From positions 26,209 to 90,208 of the forward strand of contig JACRLQ010000009.1 in the NCBI GenBank assembly GCA_016215155.1: a stretch of DNA of 64,000 bases. Direction: 5' to 3'. The notes below the pieces were generated by a model. That model was given only the letters and a program-made list of their open reading frames with translations, was not told where the DNA came from and made no database searches. Every line of letters begins with the position of its first letter. The first letter of the stretch is position 1. Positions 46,254 through 54,848 of this stretch are shown one piece after another. The position numbers and the translations under genes are program-made. This stretch comes from Nitrospirota bacterium. GTDB taxonomy: Bacteria > Nitrospirota > Thermodesulfovibrionia > Thermodesulfovibrionales > UBA6898.

Positions 46254-46862
46254 CTATTCCGTTATTTTCACCTTCATCTCGACGCGCTCGTTTGGGTTGT
46301 CCCTTTTGTCGCGCGGGGTGTTGACTATCTTGTCGGCTACGTCCATGCCCGAGACCACTTCGCCGAAGACGGTATACTGCCCGTTAAGAAAGGGCGCGTC
46401 CCCGACGCATATGAAAAACTGCGAGCCTGCGCTGTTGGGGTCTGACGACCTCGCCATGGAGAGTGTGCCCTTTTTATGGGGCTTGTCGCTGAATTCAGCG
46501 TTGACCGTATAGCCGGGGCCGCCGGTGCCGTGGCCCGCCTTGTTATGGTCTTTGGATTTGGGGTCACCGCCCTGTATCATGAAGCCCGGTATGACCCTGT
46601 GAAACGTCGTCCCGTCATAAAAACCCTTCTTGGCAAGCTCGATAAAATTATTGACGTGGTTTGGCGCCACATCAGGGAAGAATTTCAACGTTATGTTCCC
46701 GAATTTTGTTTCGATGACAGCCTTTGTCTCCGACATCTTTTTTATTTCCTCCTTTTTAAATTGCCTTGACTTGACCTCTTTACCCTTCGCGTCCGCGGAA
46801 AGCGCCGGCTGGGCAGTCAGGACTAACACAAGCACTGCCGCAAGATAACCCAATGATTTCAT
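46254..46862 (-). CDS. Periplasmic cyclophilin-type peptidyl-prolyl isomerase
   Basis: 202 residues. Signal peptide about 1-22 (ending ALSADA). The cyclophilin domain (about 45-200) has the active-site FHRVIPGFMIQGGDP, then GSQFFIC and FGEVVSGMDV. Lysine/glutamate-rich linker between signal and domain. Assists folding of exported proteins. AAGGAG ribosome-binding site. Follows the haem genes after a 50-base gap. Confidence 0.93.
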   Translation of the reverse strand: MKSLGYLAAVLVLVLTAQPALSADAKGKEVKSRQFKKEEIKKMSETKAVIETKFGNITLKFFPDVAPNHVNNFIELAKKGFYDGTTFHRVIPGFMIQGGDPKSKDHNKAGHGTGGPGYTVNAEFSDKPHKKGTLSMARSSDPNSAGSQFFICVGDAPFLNGQYTVFGEVVSGMDVADKIVNTPRDKRDNPNERVEMKVKITE

Positions 46863-46911
46863 AGATGTTTTCTCCTTATGCTTTTAATTTTTATGTGACC
46901 GCTGCTCTTTA

Positions 46912-48279
46912 TTATTGCCCCTCGACGATCCTCGCCGCAAGTTTGTACGAATTTTCTATGCAGTCATTGACCCCTATCCCCCTGAAGGCATTGCCCGTCA
47001 GGTAGAGATTACGGGACCTTGACAAAAGAGCGTCTATCTCCTCAAGCTTCCCGAGGTGGCCCGATATATACTGCGGGATGGCCATCTCATGCCGGTATAT
47101 TCTTACAAAATCAGGGTCCGTGCTTATCCCCATGATCTCGAGGAGTTCTTTTTCGACAATCTTCATCAGCTTCGAGTCGCTCTCCATGGCAAGCGAAGAG
47201 GCCCTGGCCCCGCCCACCATGCTCCTTAAAAGCACATGCCCCTCGGGGGCCCTGTTCGGGAATATGCTGGAGTCCCAGAGCGTGCCCAGTATCTTCCTTT
47301 TTTCCCTTGAAGGCACCAGGAAACCGAAGCCGTCGAGGGAGGCCTTAATTTTTTCCTTTCTGTAGCCGAAACAGACGACCGACAAGGAGGGGTAAGGGAT
47401 GGTCGCTACGATATTGGAAAGGCGGCCGTCCATCGCCTTCAGCATATCAGCGGCCGCATAGGCCGGCGCGGCTATCACCACCCGTTCCGCCTCAATGGAC
47501 GATCCGTCCGAGAAAAAGACCTCATAGCCCCCGCCCTTTTTATCGACGGAGACGGCCTTAAACCCCGTCCGTACTCTGTCTCCGAGCATCTTCTTCAAGG
47601 CATCCACTATCTCTCCCATGCCGTTATAAAAAGACGTCAGTGTCCCGCCCGGACCGGCGCCCACCTTTTCCGGGGAGCCGGCCTTCTTCTTCGCGCGCTG
47701 AAGGCCTATCATGCCTCTTACCAGACCGCCATATTTTTTTTCGAGGTCATAGACCTTCGGGAAACACGCCCGCAGGCTCAGGGTCTCCGGATTCCCGGCA
47801 TATATTCCGGACGCCATGGGGTCGATGAGTTTTTCATAGGCCTCCCGCCCCAGCCTCCTTGTCGCGAATGAGGCGAGTGTCTCTTCTTCCTGCGCGTTGC
47901 CCTTTATGAGCACCTCGGTCATGACCCTCAGTCTTCCCGGCAGGCTGAGCAGACTCGACGTAAAAAAGGCCGGGGGGCTCTCGGGCAGACGCTGCAGCGC
48001 GCTGTCGGAGTAGATAAACCTTTTCCGCGAGGCGTCCATGCTCCGAAGGGGCTTTACCCCTACCCTCGAAGACAACTCCAGGGTCTTCGGCCTGTTGTCG
48101 AGAAAACCGTTGACACCACCTTCACAGAGAAATCCCCCGGACATGTCGGTCCATATCTTTCCGCCGAGCTTTTTTTCCGCCTCAAACAAAACGATCTCGG
48201 CGGAGGGGTCTTTTTCGAGGATAAAGCAGGCAAGAGAGAGGCCGGATATACCGCCTCCTATTATGACTATTCTGTCCAT
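46912..48279 (-). CDS. hemG: Protoporphyrinogen/coproporphyrinogen oxidase
   Basis: 455 residues, HemY-type flavoenzyme (often named hemG in such genomes). FAD motif VIIGGGISGLSLACFIL at the N-terminus, GGKIWTD, and C-terminal flavin contact GNAFRGIGVNDCI. Oxidises the porphyrinogen ring in late haem synthesis; membrane-associated. The start overlaps the end of hemH by 13 bases, so the two are coupled. Confidence 0.93.
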   Translation of the reverse strand: MDRIVIIGGGISGLSLACFILEKDPSAEIVLFEAEKKLGGKIWTDMSGGFLCEGGVNGFLDNRPKTLELSSRVGVKPLRSMDASRKRFIYSDSALQRLPESPPAFFTSSLLSLPGRLRVMTEVLIKGNAQEEETLASFATRRLGREAYEKLIDPMASGIYAGNPETLSLRACFPKVYDLEKKYGGLVRGMIGLQRAKKKAGSPEKVGAGPGGTLTSFYNGMGEIVDALKKMLGDRVRTGFKAVSVDKKGGGYEVFFSDGSSIEAERVVIAAPAYAAADMLKAMDGRLSNIVATIPYPSLSVVCFGYRKEKIKASLDGFGFLVPSREKRKILGTLWDSSIFPNRAPEGHVLLRSMVGGARASSLAMESDSKLMKIVEKELLEIMGISTDPDFVRIYRHEMAIPQYISGHLGKLEEIDALLSRSRNLYLTGNAFRGIGVNDCIENSYKLAARIVEGQ

Positions 48280-49289
48280 TGGGCCTTCCTTGTCCCCTCA
48301 AAAACGATATCGGCAAGCGCCGATATGAACAGGGGCGATGTATTGAGCGATTCAGTCCTTCTTAAATCCATGCCGAGTTCCGCCGCCATAGCCTTATATT
48401 GTATATCAATTTCATACAGAGTTTCTATATGATCGGAGACGAAACTTATCGGGACCACCAGAAGGTTTTTTATCCCTCTTCCGGCAAGACTCCGGAGCAT
48501 GTCCTCCGTCGAAGGCTCCAGCCATTTAACAGGCCCGCTCTTTGACTGGTAGGAAAGGTCATATTCTATCCGGATACGTTCCGTGACCGCATCGATAGTG
48601 GCCTTTATATGATCGGCATATGGGTCGCCGTCCTCGATAAATTTGCTCGGAAGGCTGTGGGCGCTGAAAAGGACATGGACCGGTCCGCCGCCGGCGAACG
48701 ACCCGAGCCCCTTGTGTATCTTTTCGACAAGGGCCTCAATATAAAGGGGATGATCATACCATGAGGTTATCGTATATAACTCGATCGGCAGCCCGTTTGC
48801 GACCTCCTTCAGCTTTGATACGGAAGAGCCTGTCGTCGCCACGGAATAATGGGGGTAAAGGGTCAGGGCGAGGACCCTCTTTATGCCCTGGGCCTTCACA
48901 GAGGGAAGGACCTCCTCCGTAAACGGGCGCCAGTATCTCATACACGGAAAGACCTTAAAGGTCGAAGGAGGAAGGCTGAGAGCTGAAGGTTGTACGGCCT
49001 CAACAGGCCGACCGGTCAACGAGGAACGTCCGTTGAGCTTATCTTCAAGGGCCTGCGCCTGGGCCGTCGTTATCTCGAGGATGGGGGACTTCCCGCCTAT
49101 CTGCCTGTAATAGGACTCGGTCTTTTTATGCCGGAGGGACGATATCAGGTACGCCAGCGGCTTCTGCATAAAGGACGGTCCGAGCCGTATGATCTCCCTG
49201 TCGGAAAAAAGATTGTATAAAAAGGGCCGCACCGCGCCTAAAGAGTCGGGACCTCCCAGATTGAGAAGCAGCACACCGGTCATATTCAT
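48267..49289 (-). CDS. hemH: Ferrochelatase with an in-frame insertion
   Basis: 340 residues; inserts Fe2+ into the porphyrin ring. Family landmarks: LLLNLGGPDSL, the active-site His in LYPHYSVATTGS, FSAHSLPSKFIEDGDPY, and WLEPSTEDMLRSL. Residues about 89-110 (SSLTGRPVEAVQPSALSL...) are extra compared with the usual 'ALexxLxGR-xxVxxgMRYWxPF' path and correspond to repeat-like DNA (48960-49025). Start overlaps the stop of the ASKHA gene (ATGA). Confidence 0.93.
   Translation of the reverse strand: MNMTGVLLLNLGGPDSLGAVRPFLYNLFSDREIIRLGPSFMQKPLAYLISSLRHKKTESYYRQIGGKSPILEITTAQAQALEDKLNGRSSLTGRPVEAVQPSALSLPPSTFKVFPCMRYWRPFTEEVLPSVKAQGIKRVLALTLYPHYSVATTGSSVSKLKEVANGLPIELYTITSWYDHPLYIEALVEKIHKGLGSFAGGGPVHVLFSAHSLPSKFIEDGDPYADHIKATIDAVTERIRIEYDLSYQSKSGPVKWLEPSTEDMLRSLAGRGIKNLLVVPISFVSDHIETLYEIDIQYKAMAAELGMDLRRTESLNTSPLFISALADIVFEGTRKAQWTE
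48960..49025 (-). repeat. 66-bp in-frame insertion inside hemH
   Basis: Encodes about 22 residues absent from the usual ferrochelatase pattern. DNA shows imperfect GCTGA/AGGCTGA tandem units and a GGCCT-caac-AGGCC hairpin, so it looks like a short mobile or slippage-derived repeat rather than native coding sequence. Confidence 0.45.
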
Positions 49290-50632
49290 ACCTTGAGCAG
49301 TCCCGGTTCCGTATGGGGGATGAAGATCGCGCCCTGAAGAATATTCATCAGTTCCGCGTCCTCGTTCATCTCCCGGTAGGTGATGCGCGAACCGACGAGC
49401 CTGATCTCTTCAAGCAGTGTGTCGTCAAGGAGGAGCATCTCGGCCCCGCCGAGCGATGAGTTCCCAAGCGGAAACAGCCTGTCTCTGGGAATATCGGGAA
49501 GCATGCCGATCCCCACCGCGCTTTCAGGATTTATGCCGCATCCAAGCGCCCCGCTTACATAGACTTTTTTTATATCTCCGAAGGTGAGCCCTACCGCCTT
49601 CACGAACACATACAGGAACGAAAACATAGCGGCCTTAGACACCAGGAAGTTCTTTATCTCGGCCTCAGTGATAAACAGCCCGCCGTCTCCGGAGGAATGC
49701 ACTTCATAGGCGCGTACCCCGTCTTTACAGACTATGCCCCCCGCGGCGTCAGTGAAGCTGCCCGTCTGGTCGATAATGCCGGTTTTGAACATCTCATATA
49801 CAAGGTCTATCAGTCCGGACCCGCATATGCCCGCCGGTTCCGCGCCGTCGATCACCCCGACCCGGGCCTTGAGTGTCGCAGGGTCGATGAGCACCTTGTC
49901 GATCGTCCCGGGGGCGGCCTTTCTTCCGATGTCCGCCACCCCGCCTTCAAGGGCGGGCCCGGCGGCCCCGGCCCCTGTCATGATCCAGTCCCTGCAGCCC
50001 AGGGTGATCTCGACATTCGTGCCGACATCAATAAACAGGACCGGCGATTCCTCGGTGTTCAGTCCGCTGTAGATGATGCCGCTTATTATGTCGCCGCCGA
50101 CATAACTGCCGGAATTAGGGAAGACGTATATAACCGCGCTTTCATTGATGTTCAGGCCCGCCTCCGCTGCACTGAGAAAAACCGGACTGTTTACAACCGG
50201 TATATAGGGAGATATCGGGATATTGTTTACCTCAAGCCCTAAAAAGAAATGCGACATGATCGTGTTGCCGGCTATGGTGACCGCGAAGACCGAATCTGGG
50301 GATATTTCATTGCGCCCGCATATGTCGTTTATGAGGGAATTTATCCCGGATCTGAGGGCGCCTGAAAGCAGGTCATAATCCCCCATCATCGAACGCTGGA
50401 CCCTGGTGAGGACATCGCTTCCATAGGAGACCTGGGGGTTTTCGATCTGATGGACATCTATTTTTTTTGAAGATGAAAGATCAAAAAGCGAGCACTCCAG
50501 GCTCGTCGATCCGATATCGAGGGCCACGCCATGGATATCGCTCCCTGCTACGCCCAGCACCACCGGCCCGGTCTCATTAATACCCACGATAAGATCAAGT
50601 TCGTACCCCCTGCACCTCAATTGACCCGGCAA
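49286..50632 (-). CDS. ASKHA-domain protein, RACo-like corrinoid activator (main part)
   Basis: 448 residues read from TTG 50632. The ASKHA ATPase fold of the DUF4445/RACo family is clear: GVALDIGSTSLECSLFD, VTIAGNTIMSHFFLG, FIDVGTNVEITLG, GPALEGGVADIG, VSGALGCGINPE. RACo proteins use ATP to help reduce corrinoid proteins. No 2Fe-2S domain is present. The TTG start is probably not the true start: the preceding 54 codons in another frame supply the family's linker region (see 50617-50781). Coupled by overlap to hemH downstream. Confidence 0.82.
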   Translation of the reverse strand: MPGQLRCRGYELDLIVGINETGPVVLGVAGSDIHGVALDIGSTSLECSLFDLSSSKKIDVHQIENPQVSYGSDVLTRVQRSMMGDYDLLSGALRSGINSLINDICGRNEISPDSVFAVTIAGNTIMSHFFLGLEVNNIPISPYIPVVNSPVFLSAAEAGLNINESAVIYVFPNSGSYVGGDIISGIIYSGLNTEESPVLFIDVGTNVEITLGCRDWIMTGAGAAGPALEGGVADIGRKAAPGTIDKVLIDPATLKARVGVIDGAEPAGICGSGLIDLVYEMFKTGIIDQTGSFTDAAGGIVCKDGVRAYEVHSSGDGGLFITEAEIKNFLVSKAAMFSFLYVFVKAVGLTFGDIKKVYVSGALGCGINPESAVGIGMLPDIPRDRLFPLGNSSLGGAEMLLLDDTLLEEIRLVGSRITYREMNEDAELMNILQGAIFIPHTEPGLLKV

Positions 50633-50781
50633 TCCCTGAGCAGGGCATGAGGGATCCGCGCTCCGGCATATCCGGCCTCTTTAAGCGCACGGAGAAGCCG
50701 GTCGGCATCCGCCGTCTTGTCGGCCGGCGAAGGAGGCGACATTTTCACCTTCATCACCGACGCAAGGGGTCTATTGCTCAT
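50617..50781 (-). pseudogene. Frameshifted 5' piece of the ASKHA/RACo-like gene
   Basis: ATG 50781 overlaps the MoeA stop and opens 54 codons ending ARIPHALLRDCRVN before TGA. The adjacent frame continues LPGQLRCRGYELDLIVGIN into the ASKHA gene. Joined as ...HALLRD-LPGQL..., the product matches the RACo linker layout (a 'ARIP..LL..LP..LR' stretch before the ATPase). One missing base near 50632-50636 explains the split. Either a real frameshift or a sequence error. Confidence 0.6.
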
Positions 50782-52723
50782 ACATCACCTTGCCGATATC
50801 CGATATGTCATACCCGCCAAGGGACATTACGGCGCCCCTGAAATCCCTGTCTTCCCTTATAATCTCCAGCAGGGCCGAGATCTTTTCGTCCTGAAGGTAT
50901 TCGGCGGCAATGGCAAGGTCGTATCTCTCGTTGGCCACCGGGATAAAATCAAGGTCGAGCGCCCTTGCCGAGGCAAGGATGGCAAGACCGGTGTCGGCTA
51001 TCCCTGTAAGTACGGCCGAGGCCACACCCATATGCGTATATTCTTCATGCTGATACCCCCGAATTTCCCCGGGGTCAATGCCCAGTTCCATCAGGCTTTT
51101 GTCCGTCAGCAGCCTTGTGCCTGAACCGCCCTGCCTGTTTATAAAGACGATGTCCTGTCTTTTAAGGTCCTCAAAGCCCCTGATATTCCTGGGATTGCCT
51201 TTCGGCACGACCAGCCCCTGCTGCCTGTAGACAAGGTTTATCAGCACGATCTTTCTGTCCGGAAGCAGCCTTTTGATATACGCGACGTTATACTCACCGG
51301 TCTTTTCATCGAGCATGTGCGTGCCTGCCAGATGGGCCTCGCCTTTTTTCAGGGCCACGAGCCCGCCCATCGAGCCTACATGGGCCGACGACAATGAATA
51401 CCTTGGGTATTTTTTCCTGAGGACGTTCGCGAGGAGGTCCAGCGCATTGTCATGGCTTCCGATGCAGACGATGGTGTTTTCGATCTCCTCTTCAGGCCTC
51501 AGCATCTCAACCCCGACCTCGGTCCCCGCCCCAAACCCCTCTGACATAGCCGGGACCCTTACAATGCCGTCGGCCCTTACCAAAGACATAAGGACCCCGG
51601 CCCCGCGGCTCACAGGGGTCGCGATAAGGTCCTTCCCGACCCGGCCCACCTTGACCCGGAGAAATTCCTCCTGCCCCGGAGACGAAGCGACCTGACGCGA
51701 GAGCCTTGCATTGATGACCGGCGGCCTGGGGACCGGCAATCCCTGAAGCCTGTATATTACAGGTTTTGCAAAGAGATTAAACGTGATGTAGGCCGAAACA
51801 GGGTAGCCTGGTATCCCGATTACGGGCTTGCCGCGCACCCACCCGAGGATGACGGGTTTGCCGGGTTTTATATTTATCCCGTGCAGCAGGACCTCGCCGG
51901 TCCCGGCGATCGCCCTTGCGGTATAGTCCTCCGACCCTGCCGAAGAACCCGCGTTGACGATGACCATGTCCGCCCTCTCAGAGGCATCGAGTATAGCGGC
52001 CTTTATTTTTTCTATGTCGTCAGGGACAGGCGCGGTCCTCAGCGCCACCCCTCCCCATTGCGTAACGAGGGAAGACAGGACCCTTGAGTTATATTCGATA
52101 ATATCGCCTTTTTTTAATTCCGCGCCGGGCTCGACTATCTCCGAACCTGTAGGGATAAGGGCTATCAGGGGCCGCCTCCTGACACTCAGCGTCGTATGTC
52201 CCCCCGATATGACCGCCCCTATATCGACCGGCCTTAGCCTGTGGTTTTCGGGAAGGACCAGTTCCGTGGATACGATGTCTTCGCCGATCACCCTGACATG
52301 CTGCCATGGGGTGGCGGGCCGGGTGATCTCGATATATTCCCGGTCAGCGGCGCCTTCCCCGGGGCCATGACCGTTTGTCCTGTTGACCTCTTCGATCATG
52401 ATCACCGCATTGAAGCCCTCCGGGAGCGGATCTCCCGTGTCAACGTAGGCCGCCTGCTCCCCGAGCGCAAGTTTTTTTGGGGTGAGCTCCGAGGCCCCGA
52501 AGGTATCGGCGAACCTTACCGCGTAGCCGTCCATTGCGGAGGAATGATAAAAGGGAGACGAGATCAGGGCAAACACAGCGTCGGCGGTCACCCTGTCGAG
52601 AGACTCGAAAACAGGGACCGCCTCTCCCTCAAGCGGCGCCCGCATGGACGACATGGTCTTTGCCTCCCACAGCTCGAGAGCCTTTTCAAGAGGCGTGTTT
52701 TCTATATAGATGCCTTTTTTCAA
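50771..52723 (-). CDS. moeA: MoeA molybdopterin molybdenumtransferase fused to a periplasmic-binding-like domain
   Basis: 650 residues from TTG 52723 (GGAGG upstream). The MoeA part (about 1-410) has SAMDGYAVR, YVDTGDPLPEG, GSEIVEPG, NAGSSAGSEDYT and GIPGYPVSAYI. It inserts molybdate or tungstate into adenylated molybdopterin. The C-terminal part (about 425-650) is a type-2 periplasmic-binding-like (COG1910) domain, GSHDNALDLLANVL...INRQGGSGTRLL, likely sensing a ligand such as molybdate in the cytoplasm. This fusion is known in anaerobes and archaea. First gene of the operon with the ASKHA and haem genes. Confidence 0.92.
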   Translation of the reverse strand: MKKGIYIENTPLEKALELWEAKTMSSMRAPLEGEAVPVFESLDRVTADAVFALISSPFYHSSAMDGYAVRFADTFGASELTPKKLALGEQAAYVDTGDPLPEGFNAVIMIEEVNRTNGHGPGEGAADREYIEITRPATPWQHVRVIGEDIVSTELVLPENHRLRPVDIGAVISGGHTTLSVRRRPLIALIPTGSEIVEPGAELKKGDIIEYNSRVLSSLVTQWGGVALRTAPVPDDIEKIKAAILDASERADMVIVNAGSSAGSEDYTARAIAGTGEVLLHGINIKPGKPVILGWVRGKPVIGIPGYPVSAYITFNLFAKPVIYRLQGLPVPRPPVINARLSRQVASSPGQEEFLRVKVGRVGKDLIATPVSRGAGVLMSLVRADGIVRVPAMSEGFGAGTEVGVEMLRPEEEIENTIVCIGSHDNALDLLANVLRKKYPRYSLSSAHVGSMGGLVALKKGEAHLAGTHMLDEKTGEYNVAYIKRLLPDRKIVLINLVYRQQGLVVPKGNPRNIRGFEDLKRQDIVFINRQGGSGTRLLTDKSLMELGIDPGEIRGYQHEEYTHMGVASAVLTGIADTGLAILASARALDLDFIPVANERYDLAIAAEYLQDEKISALLEIIREDRDFRGAVMSLGGYDISDIGKVMYEQ

Positions 52724-52787
52724 TTATGCCTCCGGGCATATGAGACGGAGAAAGGATTTGAACGGAAAAAATTCACACGATAAAATA

Positions 52788-53744
52788 TTACGGGAAGTCC
52801 TTTACAAGCTCCGCGCAGGTCCCGGTCTCTGTCCGGTCCCTCCCGTTTTGTTTGGCACGGTAAAGGGCCATGTCAGCGCAACGCAGCAGCAAGTCCTCAT
52901 TGACGATCTCGGCGTCCGGCATACCGGATATGCCGACGCTTGCCGTTATCTTCCTGGTGACGCCCGTGAAAACATGTCCGGCAAGGGACTCCCTCATGCG
53001 GTCGGCAACGATGACCGCGCTCTTTCTGTCGGTATTTGGCAGGATGATTATGAACTCCTCCCCGCCGAAACGTGCGGCGGTGTCGATCTCCCGTACGCTT
53101 TTCAGTATAATGTCGGCCACCTCCTTTAAAACGGAGTCTCCCGTGCCGTGACCGAAGTCGTCGTTTATCTTCTTGAAATAGTCTATGTCCAGCATCACAA
53201 GGGAAAAAGGAATTTTATACCTTTTCGCCCGTTCAAATTCGATCGACAGGTTTTCCTGAAGTTTTCTGCGGTTAAAAAGACCTGTCAGTGAATCTGTAGC
53301 AGCCATGAAATTGACCTTGTCCAGCAGCTCCTCCAGCTGCCGGTTTTTTTCCCTCAGCTCGTCCTGGATCGCCTTTGTCCGCAGACAGGCGTAGATCCTC
53401 GCGTTTAGTTCAAGGGCGTTATAGGGCTTGGGGAGGTAGTCGTCAGCCCCGATCTGAAGCCCTGAGATCTTTTCCGCAAGGTCCTTCTTTACGGTCAGCA
53501 TAATGACCGGGATCGCCTTTGCCGTCTCGTCGAGCTTCAGCCATCTGCAGACCTCATACCCTCCAAGTCCCGGAAGGATCAGGTCAAGGAGGATGATATC
53601 AGGCTTCATCGATTTTACAAGCTTGATGGCATTGATCCCGTCCCGGGCCAGAAGGACCTCATAACCGGTATTGATCAACAGGTCCTCAGTCTCTTTGGCC
53701 TGGATAGGGTCATCTTCTACCAGTAATACCTTTGCTTTTGTCAA
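52788..53744 (-). CDS. PleD-like response regulator diguanylate cyclase (REC-GGDEF)
   Basis: 318 residues: receiver (phospho-Asp in IILLDLILPGLGG, Lys in YLPKPYN), a coiled-coil linker (about 125-150), and GGDEF (about 155-315) with FGGEEFIII and an RxxD I-site (REID) five residues before. Phosphorylation should dimerise and activate it. 64 bases upstream of the moeA start on the same strand. Confidence 0.94.
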   Translation of the reverse strand: MTKAKVLLVEDDPIQAKETEDLLINTGYEVLLARDGINAIKLVKSMKPDIILLDLILPGLGGYEVCRWLKLDETAKAIPVIMLTVKKDLAEKISGLQIGADDYLPKPYNALELNARIYACLRTKAIQDELREKNRQLEELLDKVNFMAATDSLTGLFNRRKLQENLSIEFERAKRYKIPFSLVMLDIDYFKKINDDFGHGTGDSVLKEVADIILKSVREIDTAARFGGEEFIIILPNTDRKSAVIVADRMRESLAGHVFTGVTRKITASVGISGMPDAEIVNEDLLLRCADMALYRAKQNGRDRTETGTCAELVKDFP

Positions 53745-53952
53745 AAACGCCTCCTGGGTGGTCTATAAAAATAACATGGTCCGCAAGTATATTCAAGATT
53801 ATCGATAAAACCGCAACAAGCAAGTCCTGATGTCACTGTTTTTCGGTCGCCGCAAGTTGTCACCGAATATCAGAATATTGTTAAAGATATCCTTAGGTCA
53901 CCCGTCCTATCCGTGAAAGTTCGAGTTTTTGTTTTTTTATGGCCATGTCTTT

Positions 53953-53979
53953 GTAGGGGCGATCCGGCCCGGTCGCCCT
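53953..53979. repeat. REP palindrome 1
   Basis: GTAGGGGCGA-tccggcccgg-TCGCCC, associated with the neighbouring RAYT gene. Confidence 0.65.
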
Positions 53980-54037
53980 GTCTTTAATGATTGTTCCGAA
54001 CATCTTGCAGCGCAATGTTCCAATATAACAACAATAC

Positions 54038-54062
54038 CGGGCGAGGCACCGCCTCGCCCCTA
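54038..54062. repeat. REP palindrome 2
   Basis: GGGCGAGGC-ac-CGCCTCGCCC followed by CTAT; same family as the neighbours by the GGGCGA/TCGCCC arms. Confidence 0.6.
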
Positions 54063-54110
54063 TATTCCTCTTCGTTGCATCGCAAAATCCCGATCGGAAC
54101 GGCAATACCA

Positions 54111-54135
54111 GGGCGAACGGCCGTTCGCCCCTACA
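54111..54135. repeat. REP palindrome 3
   Basis: Perfect 20-bp palindrome (GGGCGAACGG and its complement) followed by CCTACAG, the complement of the GTAGG head. Confidence 0.7.
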
Positions 54136-54144
54136 GGATCATGC

Positions 54145-54741
54145 TCATTGTGCCATTTTCACCTTCCCCGGATTCTCCTCATCCTCCGTCCATCGCGCCG
54201 GATTGCTCACGATATATTCCCGGATGCGGTTCAAATCACAATCATCCCGGATTATGTGTTCGTAATAATTCCGCTGCCAAACGGGTACGCCTGGGGTGTT
54301 GCGGATTTCGTTGATGCATTTTGTGACGGCGGATTTAAAACCGGCAATGAACGATGAAATGGATTTTGTTTTCATCCGTAGGGGCGATTCGGCTGATCGC
54401 CCGGCTGTTGTCTTGTCATCCCCTTCGGCTGCGGGCGAACGGCCGTTCGCCCCTACGACAGGCACGTCTGCATCTTGAATCGTGACAATCCCATGAATGT
54501 GGTTTGGCATTATGCAAAACTCGTCCAATTCTATCTCTTTTCTGATCTCCGGCGTATGCATCCATTCCCGTAAAATAATCTGACCGTATTCATTCAGACG
54601 CATCTTTCCATCAACAACATCCCCGAATAGACATTCCTTGTTCCATGCGCATACCGTCACAAAATATGCCCCGGCCTGCGCATAATCATAACCCCTCAAG
54701 CGTAAAGACCGACGTCGATGTATGTCCGGATTATATTTCAC
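54145..54741 (-). CDS. REP-associated tyrosine transposase (RAYT, Y1_Tnp)
   Basis: 198 residues. Signature: RRSLRLRGYDYAQAGAYFVTVCAWNKECLFG at the N-terminus, the HxH metal motif in MPNHIHGIV, and a C-terminal VWQRNYYEHIIRDDCDLNRIREYI containing the catalytic Tyr. Such enzymes cut and spread REP palindromes. About 35 residues between the HxH and Tyr regions (VVGANGRSPAAEGDDKTT...) are encoded by two REP palindromes within the gene itself. Flanked downstream by three more REPs. Confidence 0.93.
   Translation of the reverse strand: MKYNPDIHRRRSLRLRGYDYAQAGAYFVTVCAWNKECLFGDVVDGKMRLNEYGQIILREWMHTPEIRKEIELDEFCIMPNHIHGIVTIQDADVPVVGANGRSPAAEGDDKTTAGRSAESPLRMKTKSISSFIAGFKSAVTKCINEIRNTPGVPVWQRNYYEHIIRDDCDLNRIREYIVSNPARWTEDEENPGKVKMAQ
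54378..54402. repeat. REP palindrome 4, inside the RAYT coding sequence
   Basis: GTAGGGGCGA-ttcggctga-TCGCCC, read through in frame by the transposase gene. Confidence 0.65.
54433..54457. repeat. REP palindrome 5, inside the RAYT coding sequence
   Basis: Perfect 20-bp GGGCGAACGG palindrome plus CCTAC tail, identical in core to REP 3; encodes the GANGRSP segment. Confidence 0.7.
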
Positions 54742-54790
54742 GGTCCGCTTCTTTTCCGTTTTCAGATCCCAAAAAAATCTTCAGCAGTGG

Positions 54791-54838
54791 CAATTCATGA
54801 ATTGGCCCTGCTTCTTTACATGCCCCGCACGGGGGCAT
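54791..54838. repeat. Two palindromes between RAYT and the 54849 gene
   Basis: A perfect CAATTCATGAATTG (54791-54804) and a hairpin ATGCCCC-gcacg-GGGGCAT (54820-54838). The second lies just after the stop of the minus-strand hypothetical gene and may terminate it, although no T-run follows. Confidence 0.45.
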
Positions 54839-54848
54839 TTCAGCAGCG

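Larger units (their letters stand above)
53745..54144. other. 400-bp intergenic region holding three REP palindromes
   Basis: No gene supported. Three GGGGCGA/TCGCCCC palindromes (53953, 54038, 54111) lie just beyond the 3' end of the RAYT gene. The first half, next to the REC-GGDEF start, is AT-richer and probably holds its promoter. Confidence 0.65.

Noticed and set aside
53893..54105. 70-residue ORF downstream of the RAYT gene
   Set aside because: Runs through REP palindromes, no ribosome-binding site and no protein-like pattern.
53953..54452. Repeated palindromes as a CRISPR array
   Set aside because: Spacing is irregular, units are self-palindromic and vary, and a RAYT gene is adjacent, so they are REPs; no cas genes.
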